Origin: an uncultured Bryobacterales bacterium
GTDB lineage: Bacteria; Acidobacteriota; Terriglobia; Bryobacterales; UBA6623
Length of the DNA stretch: 15,110 bases
Assembly: GCA_946887065.1 (NCBI GenBank)
Contig: CAMPKL010000023.1
Coordinates: 1-15,110, forward strand
Direction: 5' to 3'
Shown here: positions 1-7,073 of the stretch, piece by piece
Layout: every line of letters starts with the position of its first letter
Position numbering within the stretch: the first letter of the stretch is position 1
Made by a program: the position numbers and the translations under genes
The notes under the pieces: generated by a model
The model's database searches: none
Told to the model about the DNA's origin: nothing
Seen by the model: only the letters and a program-made list of their open reading frames with translations

Positions 1-4
1 CAGG

Positions 5-967
5 GTGAGCGTCGCGGCGGTGATCGTGACTTACAACTCAGCCGAGGCGGTCGCCGATTGTTTGGCTCATCTTGATGGGCCGGACGAGATCGTCGTGGTC
101 GACAACGCGTCAAGCGACCACACCCTTGAGGCGGTTCGACACGCTGCGCCCCGGGCCATCTTAATTGCAAATGAATGTAACAGGGGCTTCGCGTCCGCGG
201 TCAACCAAGGGATAAACGCCTGCCGTTCGGAGTTAATCGTGTTGATCAATCCCGACGCGGCGCCGACCAGTCCAATCGTTTCGTCCGGGGCCTTCGCACA
301 GAGAGCAATGCAGAGCAACATCGGCGTCGTGGGAGGCAAGCTGCTCGGAGTGGACGGTCGCGTGCAATCGGGCTTCACCGTGAGGGCGTTTCCAACAAGA
401 CTGGTTTTGGCGCTAGAGGCGCTTGGGATCAATCGCATTTGGCCCTCCAATAGGGCGAATCGGCGCTATCGGATGAGCGATTTTGACTACGGCCGGTCTC
501 AAGAATGCGAGCAGCCGGCCGGCGCATTCATGATGTTCCGCCGATCCCTTTTTGAAGAATTAGGCGGCTTCGACGAGGGCTTTTATCCAGTCTGGTTCGA
601 GGATGTCGACTTTTGCTTCAGGGCGACCAAGGCCGGATACCGAAACTGGTACGAACCGGCCTCAGCGGCGATTCACATGGGAGGTCATTCTGTAACGCGC
701 GTAACGCTGCCGGAGAGGCAGAAGTATTGGTATGGTAGTCTTTTACGCTTTGCCACGAAGCACTTCGACCCTTATTCGGCAGGATGTATTCGATCGAGCA
801 GCGCAATTGGCCTCGCGCTGCGTGGAATCGTTTCGAGTTTTAGTGCTCGCCGCCGACCCGAAAGACAGGCCTATTTCCAAGCCATGCGCATGATCTTAAC
901 TGGCTCTATCGCCAACTCGCCGCCTCAACAGAGCGAGAAAGGTAAGAAGCAGACTTTCATAGCCTGA
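5..967 (+). CDS. GT2-family glycosyltransferase (possibly 5'-partial)
   Basis: Inverting GT-A fold glycosyltransferase that would move a sugar from a nucleotide donor to a growing surface glycan at the inner face of the membrane. Seen: an N-terminal beta strand ending VTYNS (residues 8-12), VVDNASSD (31-38) for nucleotide binding, the DxD-equivalent NPD at 82-84, and the acceptor-side FEDVDFCFR (198-206) followed by HMGGHS (224-229). This layout is typical of rhamnosyltransferase-like (WbbL/RfbF-type) GT2 enzymes of about 300 residues. GTG at 5 gives a normal start for the family, but the frame is still open to the left edge, so a start outside the window is possible. It lies 18 bp before a second GT2 gene. 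Codon use is more AT-rich than in later genes, with five TTA leucines. Sugar and acceptor cannot be read from sequence. Confidence 0.9.
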   Translation: MSVAAVIVTYNSAEAVADCLAHLDGPDEIVVVDNASSDHTLEAVRHAAPRAILIANECNRGFASAVNQGINACRSELIVLINPDAAPTSPIVSSGAFAQRAMQSNIGVVGGKLLGVDGRVQSGFTVRAFPTRLVLALEALGINRIWPSNRANRRYRMSDFDYGRSQECEQPAGAFMMFRRSLFEELGGFDEGFYPVWFEDVDFCFRATKAGYRNWYEPASAAIHMGGHSVTRVTLPERQKYWYGSLLRFATKHFDPYSAGCIRSSSAIGLALRGIVSSFSARRRPERQAYFQAMRMILTGSIANSPPQQSEKGKKQTFIA

Positions 968-985
968 ACGTCAATTGAGAACTAA

Positions 986-2038
986 ATGAACCGCAAACCC
1001 CTGGTTTCAGTCACAGTCGTGACCTACAACAGCGGCCGCTTTATTCGCCGCTGCCTTGAGTCGGTGCTCGATCAAACCTACTCGTTCATGGAGGTGATCG
1101 TCGTGGACAATTCGTCCACCGACGGGACGGTCGACATCCTTGAGCCGTTTGAAGATCGCTGCACGGTGGTCTACAACGAAGAAAATAGCGGTTTCGCGGC
1201 TGCTCAGAATCAAGCGATTTCGCTGTCCAAGGGCGCGTGGGTGTTGACCCTCAACCCCGACGTCATGCTGCTGCCCGACTTCATTGAAAGGTTGATGCTG
1301 ACCGCCCCGGCCGACCCGCAAGTCGGAACCTTGTGCGGCAAGCTCCTGATGGTGGACGCGTCATTCGCGATCCCCGACAAGCAAGTCGTCGACTCAACCG
1401 GCATGTACTTCACGCCCATGCTTCGGCACTTCGACCGAGGCTGCCTGGAACATTACAACGGCCACTATCACAACCACGAATACGTCTTCGGCGCAACCGC
1501 GGCGGCAGCTTGCTACCGTCGCGAGATGATTGAGGATATCGCCGTGGGCGGCGAGTTCTTCGACTCCGACTTCTTCACCTATCGCGAGGATGCCGACGTC
1601 GCCTGGCGGGCTCAGTTAATGGGCTGGAAGTGTCTCTACGACCCCACCGCGTGCGGCTACCACGTGCGCAAGCTGCGGCCGGGCATGCGTCGTCAGTTGG
1701 CCCCGGAAATCAACATGCACTCGGTGAAGAATCGCTTCTTGATGCGCATCAAGAACATCACGCCGAAGCTCTATGTTCGGCACTTCGTTGCAATCACTTT
1801 TCGCGACATGGGCATCCTGGCATACTGTCTGCTCGCCGAGCGGTCCTCGTTAGAAGCGTTCTCGCTCTTGACGCGTGATTTCAAAAAGACGCTCGGTAAG
1901 AGAAAGCTAGTGCAAGCCCGCCGACGCGCGGACGATGCCTATCTCGCGCGATGGTTCCGCTTCAAGCCAGTCAGCGAACCCTTCGAGTTCTTGACGCTGG
2001 CCAATAAACCCGCAACTCAGGTCGGCCGTAAGGCTTGA
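986..2038 (+). CDS. GT2-family glycosyltransferase
   Basis: Second cytoplasmic GT-A glycosyltransferase of the cluster, 350 residues. Seen: SVTVVTYNSGRF near the N-terminus, VVDNSSTDGT (39-48), NEENSGFAAAQNQAI (64-78, the donor-site loop common in rhamnosyltransferase-like GT2 enzymes), NPD at 90-92 as the metal/nucleotide motif, and YREDADVAWR (199-208) containing the likely catalytic acidic pair. The roughly 100-residue C-terminal extension rich in Arg, Lys and aromatic residues could be membrane-associated. The ATG start lies 18 bp after the previous stop with only a weak GAG-type ribosome site, consistent with translation within one transcript. The next glycosyltransferase begins 16 bp downstream. 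The family is clear; the transferred sugar is unknown. Confidence 0.92.
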   Translation: MNRKPLVSVTVVTYNSGRFIRRCLESVLDQTYSFMEVIVVDNSSTDGTVDILEPFEDRCTVVYNEENSGFAAAQNQAISLSKGAWVLTLNPDVMLLPDFIERLMLTAPADPQVGTLCGKLLMVDASFAIPDKQVVDSTGMYFTPMLRHFDRGCLEHYNGHYHNHEYVFGATAAAACYRREMIEDIAVGGEFFDSDFFTYREDADVAWRAQLMGWKCLYDPTACGYHVRKLRPGMRRQLAPEINMHSVKNRFLMRIKNITPKLYVRHFVAITFRDMGILAYCLLAERSSLEAFSLLTRDFKKTLGKRKLVQARRRADDAYLARWFRFKPVSEPFEFLTLANKPATQVGRKA

Positions 2039-2054
2039 GGGGCGAAGGACCGCG

Positions 2055-3167
2055 ATGCGCATCGCGCTGCTAGGCACGCGCGGCATTCCGGCCAACTATG
2101 GCGGATTTGAGACATTCGCGGAAGAACTGTCAGCCCGTCTGGCAAAGCGCGGCCATCACGTCGCCGTTTACTGCCGGACCAACAACGTGCGCCGGAGAGC
2201 GTCTCCCTACCGCGGCATCGAACTCAAGTTCCTGCCGACCATCCCGCACAAGTACCTCGATACGCTCGCCCACACCGCGCTATCGACGGTGCACGCCCTG
2301 TTCGGCCGCTACGACGCAATTCTTTATTGCAACAGCGCCAATGCCGTTTTCACTCTGGCTCCACGACTCATCGGCACCCCCACGGCATTGAACGTCGACG
2401 GTCTTGAACGTGACCGGCGCAAATGGAACAAGCTCGGTCAAGCCTGGTACTCACTGTCCGAGCGGCTCTCCTGTTGGCTCCCGGCGGCAACCATCACCGA
2501 TGCCGCCGTCATCCAGAGCTACTACACCGAACGCTACAACAAGATCTCCCATCTGATCGCCTACGGCGCTGACTTTGAACGAGAATCATCGACCGGCACT
2601 CTCGAACGCCTCGGCCTCGAACCCGGCCAATATTTCCTCTACGTCAGTCGCATGGAGCCGGAGAACAACGCCTTGTTGGTCGCCAAGGCCTTCGCCCGGA
2701 CTTCCGTACCCCAACGTTTGGCGCTCGTCGGAGACGCCCCCTACGCCGCAGACTACTTGCGCGCGGTGAAATCGGTGGCGGACCCGCGCATCGTAATGCC
2801 CGGAGGAATTTACGGCAAAGGCTATCGCGAACTGCAGTCCCATTGCCTGGCTTACATCCATGCCACCGAGGTTGGCGGCACGCATCCGGCTCTGATCGAG
2901 GCCATGGGGCGCCGCGCCCCAACGCTGTATCTGCGGACCCCCGAAAACGCCGAGGTGGCCGGAGACGCCGGAATGCCTTTCGAACCGAGCGTAAAGAATC
3001 TCGCGGAACTGATCGAAAAGGCCGCCGCAATGGCCCCCGCGCAACTCGATGAATGGGGCGCGCGCGCCGAGGCGCGGATGCGCAGCCGCTATGATTGGGA
3101 GCAGGTCACCGATCGGTACGAAGACTTGCTCTCAGCCTTGATTCAGCGGCGTTCGCCTCTGGGTTAG
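2055..3167 (+). CDS. GT4-type glycosyltransferase with DUF1972 N-terminal domain
   Basis: GT-B fold retaining glycosyltransferase, 370 residues. The N-terminus MRIALLGTRGIPANYGGFET followed by a Rossmann half is the DUF1972 signature found in rhamnosyltransferase-like enzymes of surface polysaccharide clusters. The C-terminal half carries YFLYVSRMEPENN (193-205), the usual start of the nucleotide-sugar domain, and HATEVGGTHPALIEAMG (269-285), the donor-site motif; the second Glu of the classical EX7E motif is E282, and the first position is Gly274, as I recall for this subgroup. AAGGA at 2045-2049 is a good ribosome site 5 bp before the ATG. It is third in a tightly spaced run of glycosyltransferases and ends the cluster, since a spacer and a different gene type follow. 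A rhamnose donor is suggested by family only. Confidence 0.9.
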   Translation: MRIALLGTRGIPANYGGFETFAEELSARLAKRGHHVAVYCRTNNVRRRASPYRGIELKFLPTIPHKYLDTLAHTALSTVHALFGRYDAILYCNSANAVFTLAPRLIGTPTALNVDGLERDRRKWNKLGQAWYSLSERLSCWLPAATITDAAVIQSYYTERYNKISHLIAYGADFERESSTGTLERLGLEPGQYFLYVSRMEPENNALLVAKAFARTSVPQRLALVGDAPYAADYLRAVKSVADPRIVMPGGIYGKGYRELQSHCLAYIHATEVGGTHPALIEAMGRRAPTLYLRTPENAEVAGDAGMPFEPSVKNLAELIEKAAAMAPAQLDEWGARAEARMRSRYDWEQVTDRYEDLLSALIQRRSPLG

Positions 3168-3225
3168 CATAGAATCCGAGTCATCGCGGGAACTAGCTGC
3201 TCTCCGCGTGCGTATCAGTGTTGCT

Positions 3226-3233
3226 GGAGGAGG
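3226..3233 (+). promoter_or_regulatory. Strong Shine-Dalgarno deciding the start of the Trm112-family gene
   Basis: GGAGGAGG lies 4 bp before ATG 3238. This supports the start at 3238 rather than the in-frame GTG at 3208, which would place the ribosome site inside the coding sequence. Confidence 0.75.
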
Positions 3234-3237
3234 CGCC

Positions 3238-3501
3238 ATGCCGATTAGTAGAGACTTGCTTGAGATCCTGTGCTGCCCCAAAACGAAAGTTCCGGTGGTC
3301 ATGATGTCTACCGAACAACTCGCCGCCGTTAACGCGCACGTGGTCGGCAAGCAACTCCATTACGTCGACTCCAGCGCGGTGGATCAACCTTTGCAAGAAG
3401 GACTCATCACCGAAGACGGCCAAACGATTTATCGCATCGATGATGGCATTCCGGTCATGCTCATCGACAAGGGCATTCCTGCGAATCAGTTGGAGGGTTA
3501 A
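3238..3501 (+). CDS. Trm112 / UPF0434-family small protein
   Basis: 87-residue member of the Trm112-like (YcaR/UPF0434) family. Eukaryotic and archaeal Trm112 activates and stabilises SAM-dependent methyltransferases; the role of bacterial forms is poorly defined. Seen: N-terminal RDLLEILCCPKTKVPV (5-20) and C-terminal YRIDDGIPVMLIDKGIP (65-81), the two conserved blocks of the family. The N-terminal block keeps C12/C13, but the usual second metal-ligand Cys is replaced (CPKTK instead of CPxC), and no Cys pair occurs in the C-terminal block, so a bound zinc is doubtful. The middle (21-60) is longer than in the roughly 60-residue enterobacterial proteins. The end of the gene contains the ribosome site of the next ORF, 6 bp away, so the two are probably translated from one mRNA. 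Confidence 0.85.
   Translation: MPISRDLLEILCCPKTKVPVVMMSTEQLAAVNAHVVGKQLHYVDSSAVDQPLQEGLITEDGQTIYRIDDGIPVMLIDKGIPANQLEG
3492..3497 (+). promoter_or_regulatory. Shine-Dalgarno of the DUF4126 gene, inside the upstream CDS
   Basis: GGAGGG lies 10 bp before ATG 3508, embedded in the last codons of the Trm112-family gene. It suggests coupled translation of the two genes. Confidence 0.55.
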
Positions 3502-3507
3502 GCGGCC

Positions 3508-4479
3508 ATGACCGGTTGGGAAACGCTCATTTCGTCCCTCGGTCTATCCTTCGCTTCGGGCGTCAACCTGTATGCGACGATCCTGGTCGTTGGGCTCGCC
3601 CAGCGCTACGGCTTCATCGAGAACCTGCCCGGACCGCTCCAGTCTCTCTCGAATCCTTGGATCCTCGGCGCCGCCGGAGTCTTCTATGCGGTCGAGTTCT
3701 TGGTCGACAAGTTTCCTTTCGTGGCGACCGTTTGGGATGCCGTCCACACGCTGATCAGGCCATTGGGCGGCGCCTTGATTGCGCTAGCGGCGGCTCACGA
3801 AATGAGCCCGCTCGGCCAGGCCGCGGCGATGCTCGTCGGCGGCTCGGTCGCACTCGGAACACACTCGACCAAAGCCGGCTTTCGCATGTTGGCCAACACG
3901 GCTCCTGAGCCGGCGACACACTCGCTGATCAGTGTTGCCGAAGACGTCGGCGTGTTCGGACTCGCCGTGCTGGCGCTGACCTATCCTTGGTTGGCGTTGG
4001 GCGTCATGGTCGCCTGCGTCGCCGTCTTCGCCTATCTGGCCCCCACGATCTGGCGGACCCTGCGTTTCCTGTTGAGTTGCACATGGGGCTGGCTCGCTGC
4101 GGCTTTCGGTGTGATTCCGCAACAGTCGCGCGTAGCTCCGCAATGGCTCAAGGATAAGTTGGTCAAGGGCCGTTTCCCGGCAGAGAATGTGCGAATCTAC
4201 CGCGCCTTTGCGCGAACGAACGCGGGCGGGCCGCGCTACGGCATCGGTTTCTTGACGCTCGCCGGTGAAGAGGTTCTCTTCGCACGCGAAGGTATGTTCC
4301 GCAACACGCTGCAACGGCTCGGCTCGGCCGAGTCGCTTTCCATCGCCGGCGGCGCCGTTTGTGACACCGTCCTCTCGCAGGACGGCCGAACCAGTGTGTG
4401 CTTAGCCAAACATTGGGCCGAACTCTATCGGACCGACTTTCTAGGCTCCACCGGTCGCCACGCTGCGGAATCCGCCTAA
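3508..4479 (+). CDS. DUF4126 membrane protein with extra C-terminal soluble region
   Basis: Integral inner-membrane protein of unknown function, 323 residues. The N-terminal 200 residues match DUF4126: LGLSFASGVNLYATILVVGL (11-30), the polar motif VEFLVDKFPF (62-71) before WDAVHTLIRP, GTHSTKAGFR (117-126) and SVAEDVGVF (142-150), with about five to six hydrophobic spans between 11 and 203. DUF4126 proteins as I know them end near 180-200 residues. Here about 115 more residues (roughly 207-323) follow, predicted soluble, with alternating strand-like segments such as YGIGFLTLAGEEVLFA. This region could be a small beta-sandwich or PH-like domain, but I do not recognise it. It follows the Trm112-family gene by 6 bp. 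No function should be assigned. Confidence 0.85.
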   Translation: MTGWETLISSLGLSFASGVNLYATILVVGLAQRYGFIENLPGPLQSLSNPWILGAAGVFYAVEFLVDKFPFVATVWDAVHTLIRPLGGALIALAAAHEMSPLGQAAAMLVGGSVALGTHSTKAGFRMLANTAPEPATHSLISVAEDVGVFGLAVLALTYPWLALGVMVACVAVFAYLAPTIWRTLRFLLSCTWGWLAAAFGVIPQQSRVAPQWLKDKLVKGRFPAENVRIYRAFARTNAGGPRYGIGFLTLAGEEVLFAREGMFRNTLQRLGSAESLSIAGGAVCDTVLSQDGRTSVCLAKHWAELYRTDFLGSTGRHAAESA

Positions 4480-4485
4480 GCCCTG

Positions 4486-4491
4486 TATACT
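4486..4491 (+). promoter_or_regulatory. Possible -10 element (TATACT)
   Basis: TATACT directly after the DUF4126 stop, in the 100-bp gap before the small membrane ORF and the yifB gene. No recognisable -35 hexamer sits 16-18 bp upstream, so the call is weak. It would be expected to serve the 50-residue ORF and YifB. Confidence 0.3.
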
Positions 4492-4499
4492 GGCCCGGT

Positions 4500-4517
4500 G
4501 AACTCCGCTGCGAGTTC
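4500..4517 (+). repeat. Inverted repeat, potential 6-bp hairpin
   Basis: GAACTC at 4500-4505 and GAGTTC at 4512-4517 are perfect complements around a 6-base loop, with a possible G-U pair below. It lies 21 bp after the DUF4126 stop and just downstream of a possible -10. No T-run follows, so it does not look like a classical terminator; it would be at the start of a transcript begun at the nearby -10. Confidence 0.35.
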
Positions 4518-4579
4518 GCATCCAACCGGCCCGGTCGCGGCAGGTCTGTTCGATCACAAATAGGACGGTCTTCCCCACA

Positions 4580-4732
4580 ATGCCCTTCGCCAGGGTCTCT
4601 GCCTGGGCGCTCATCGCGCTGCTTGTGTGCCTGTGGGCGCTCTACAACCGCCGCATCGCCTTGGAAAAAATGCGGCTGATGGATAAAGCGGATCGTTCTA
4701 CTCCGCCGCAGGATAAGCATGCCTCTCTATAA
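4580..4732 (+). CDS. Small hypothetical single-pass membrane protein
   Basis: A 50-residue ORF. Residues 2-6 (PFARV) are followed by one hydrophobic span at about 7-22 (SAWALIALLVCLWALY), then a basic stretch NRRIALEKMRL and a charged, proline-containing tail ending at TAA 4730-4732. By the positive-inside rule the C-terminal side would be cytoplasmic. The last 14 bp overlap the start of yifB in another reading frame, the arrangement expected for translational coupling. No strong ribosome site is seen; AGGACGG ends about 11 bp upstream. I do not recognise a family. It fills a gap that would otherwise be non-coding, and membrane-plus-basic composition is more gene-like than chance, but a chance ORF is possible. 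Confidence 0.5.
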   Translation: MPFARVSAWALIALLVCLWALYNRRIALEKMRLMDKADRSTPPQDKHASL

Positions 4733-6245
4733 AACGCGGACCGCCGCCCTCTACGGCGTCGAAGCGTTGCCCATCGATGTCGAGGTCGACCTGTACCAAG
4801 GGCAGCCGGGGTTCTTCGTTACGGTCGGCCTGCCCGATACGGCCGTGCGGGAAAGCCGTGAGCGGATCAAGTCGTCACTGGTTCATTCCGGGTTCGGCTA
4901 TCCGCGAAAAGCGATCACCATCAACCTGGCGCCCGCTAATATCCGCAAGGAAGGCGCCGCCTTCGATCTGCCTATCGCCTTGGGGATTCTCGGCGCGATG
5001 GGCGCCTTGGAAGCCGGAGCGCTTGCCCAATATTTGGTTGCGGGCGAACTTTCGCTCGACGGCAGTTTGCGGCCGATCCGCGGCGCGCTGCCGATGGCCA
5101 TCTGCGCCCGAAACGCGGGAGTGACGAGACTGATCGTCCCGGAAGAAAACGCTGCTGAAGCGGCCATGGTCGAAGGAGTGCAAGTGTTTGGCTTCCGCCA
5201 CTTGACCGAAGTCGCTAAGCTTTTCAGCGAGAACGGATCCTTCCAACCACAACAACCTCAGGCCGTGACCGTGCGGTCCGAACGCGACGAGCCGTTCCTT
5301 GATTTCAGCGATGTACGAGGACAAGAGACCGTCAAGCGGGCGATGGAAGTGGCCGCCGCGGGAGGCCACAACATCCTGCTTGTCGGCCCCCCAGGGTCGG
5401 GAAAAACCATGCTGGCCAAACGCCTGCCTGGGATCCTACCGGATCTCTCGCTGGATGAAGCGTTAGAGACGACCAAGGTCCATAGCGTCGCCGGCGCCCT
5501 GAAACCCGGCGGCGGCCTGCTGCGCGAACGTCCCTTCCGCGCCCCGCACCACGGCATCTCCAATGCCGGATTGGTGGGCGGAGGATCGGGCATGCCGCGC
5601 GCCGGCGAGGTCAGTCTCGCTCACAACGGCGTGCTCTTCCTCGACGAATTCCCCGAGTTCCCGCGCAACATTCTCGAACTGCTGCGGCAACCGCTCGAAG
5701 ACGGCGACATCACCATCGTACGCGGCGCCGTCAGCCTGACTTTCCCCTCTTCGTTTATGCTCGTCGCGGCGATGAACCCTTGCCCGTGCGGCTATTTCGG
5801 TGATCCGCATCGCGAATGCCGCTGCACGCCCCCACAGATCCAACGTTACGTCGGCAAGATATCCGGGCCCTTGCTCGACCGCATCGACATTCACGTCGAG
5901 ACGCCTCCGGTGAAATACCGCGAACTGCATTCCACGCCGCAGGCCGAGTCATCGTCAGCCATTCGCCAACGAGTTCTAGCCGCGCGGGAGATCCAGCTTC
6001 AGCGCGGTTTCGCCAACGCCCGCATGCCGACGAAGGTGCTGCGCAAACTGTGCAAGCTCGACGCCGCCGGTGAAAGAACCTTGGAGGCCGCGGTGGAACG
6101 CATGGGCCTCTCCGCCCGCGCGCATGACCGCATTCTCAAGACCGCGCGAACCATCGCCGACCTCGCCGCGGAGCCCGCCATCGGCGTCCGGCATCTCGCC
6201 GAGGCTGTCCAGTACCGCAGTTTGGATCGCACCTACTGGGTCTGA
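4719..6245 (+). CDS. YifB/ComM-family Mg-chelatase-like AAA+ ATPase
   Basis: Full-length (508 residues) YifB/ComM protein. ComM is a hexameric helicase that promotes branch migration and integration of single-stranded DNA during natural transformation; many non-competent bacteria also carry it. Domains in order: N-terminal ChlI-like (Lon-S5-fold) domain about 1-170, including KAITINLAPANIRKEGAAFD-type sequence; AAA+ core about 190-395 with Walker A GPPGSGKT (223-230), Walker B VLFLDE (305-310), sensor Asn in MNPCPCGYF (352-360), and a Cys cluster C355, C357, C367, C369; then the C-terminal lid about 410-505. All catalytic motifs are intact. The ATG overlaps the end of the 50-residue ORF. No other competence gene is in the window, so a transformation role here is only a family inference. 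Confidence 0.95.
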   Translation: MPLYKTRTAALYGVEALPIDVEVDLYQGQPGFFVTVGLPDTAVRESRERIKSSLVHSGFGYPRKAITINLAPANIRKEGAAFDLPIALGILGAMGALEAGALAQYLVAGELSLDGSLRPIRGALPMAICARNAGVTRLIVPEENAAEAAMVEGVQVFGFRHLTEVAKLFSENGSFQPQQPQAVTVRSERDEPFLDFSDVRGQETVKRAMEVAAAGGHNILLVGPPGSGKTMLAKRLPGILPDLSLDEALETTKVHSVAGALKPGGGLLRERPFRAPHHGISNAGLVGGGSGMPRAGEVSLAHNGVLFLDEFPEFPRNILELLRQPLEDGDITIVRGAVSLTFPSSFMLVAAMNPCPCGYFGDPHRECRCTPPQIQRYVGKISGPLLDRIDIHVETPPVKYRELHSTPQAESSSAIRQRVLAAREIQLQRGFANARMPTKVLRKLCKLDAAGERTLEAAVERMGLSARAHDRILKTARTIADLAAEPAIGVRHLAEAVQYRSLDRTYWV

Positions 6246-6302
6246 GTCCGCCGCGGAGTCCAGCGCGCCCGGTACACTGGGAGGTTCGCTCGCAGGCCTC
6301 CG

Positions 6303-7073
6303 TTGACAGATCCAATTGAACTTTGGGCGGTAACCCTCTCCAGCGTCGCCCTGCTCAGCGTCCTGTCTTTCGTCGGGCTCCTGGCCCTGTCCCGCAACAG
6401 GACCGGCCTGGATGCCTTAATTCCCCACCTCGTGGCGCTCGCGGCCGGCAGTCTACTTGGCACGGCGCTGCTGCACGTATTGCCCCGAGCCATCGATGAG
6501 TTGGGGACAGGCCTGCCTCTGTTCCTGCTGCTGACCGGCTCGTTCGTGGTTTTCTTCGCCCTTGAGAAGTTCTTGTGGACCCATCACCACGGGGAAGAGG
6601 AATTTGATGAGCACGACCATGGCCCCAAGCCCGTGATCGTGATGAACCTCATCGGCGACGGACTGCACAATTTCGTCGACGGCGTCATGATCGCGGCCAG
6701 CTTCCAGGTGGATCTTTCCGTCGGAGCCGCGGCGACGCTTGCCGTGGCCATCCACGAAATCCCCCAAGAAATAGGCGATTTGGGCGTGCTCATCCACGGC
6801 GGCCTCAGCGTCAAACGCGCTCTATTTTTTAACTTTCTCTCCGCGACGATGGCCATCCTCGGCGCCGTCGTGAGTCTGGCCGTAGGCGCCGAGTCGCAGA
6901 AATTCGTCGCCTATCTGTTGCCGGTGGCCGCGGCAAACTTTCTGTACATCGCCGCGGCCGATCTCATCCCCGAATTGCATAGGGAACGCGGAGGCAAGAA
7001 GGCCCTGGTTCAGGTCGCCTTAGTCGTCTTGGGCGTTCTGTTGATGCTCGGCGTGAAGTTGCTCGCCGAGTAA
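6303..7073 (+). CDS. ZIP-family divalent metal transporter
   Basis: Inner-membrane metal (zinc or iron) uptake permease of the ZIP family, 256 residues with about eight membrane spans. Seen: the TM4 motif LIGDGLHNFVDGV (116-128) with H122, N123 and D126, the TM5 motif HEIPQEIGD (151-159) with H151, E152 and E156, which form the binuclear metal site, and a His/Asp-rich cytoplasmic loop at 94-106 between TM3 and TM4 that probably gathers metal. The start is TTG 6303; no ATG or GTG occurs upstream in frame near enough, and starting later would lose TM1. GGGAGG at 6279-6284 is too far (18 bp) for a normal ribosome site. The gene follows yifB by 57 bp. Its 3' end overlaps gluQ on the opposite strand by 64 bp. 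Metal specificity cannot be told. Confidence 0.92.
   Translation: MTDPIELWAVTLSSVALLSVLSFVGLLALSRNRTGLDALIPHLVALAAGSLLGTALLHVLPRAIDELGTGLPLFLLLTGSFVVFFALEKFLWTHHHGEEEFDEHDHGPKPVIVMNLIGDGLHNFVDGVMIAASFQVDLSVGAAATLAVAIHEIPQEIGDLGVLIHGGLSVKRALFFNFLSATMAILGAVVSLAVGAESQKFVAYLLPVAAANFLYIAAADLIPELHRERGGKKALVQVALVVLGVLLMLGVKLLAE

Noticed and set aside
3208..3237. GTG start for the Trm112-family gene at 3208
   Set aside because: A strong GGAGGAGG sits 4 bp before ATG 3238, and family members start at that Met.
4398..4679. Plus-strand ORF of 93 codons across the end of the DUF4126 gene
   Set aside because: Ser/Arg/Pro-rich out-of-frame reading overlapping DUF4126 by over 80 bp, with no hydrophobic or motif content.
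4163..4720. Minus-strand ORF of 185 codons spanning the DUF4126 3' end and the gap before yifB
   Set aside because: Arg/Pro-rich sequence without motifs, mostly antisense to the DUF4126 coding region. The plus-strand 50-residue ORF explains the gap better.
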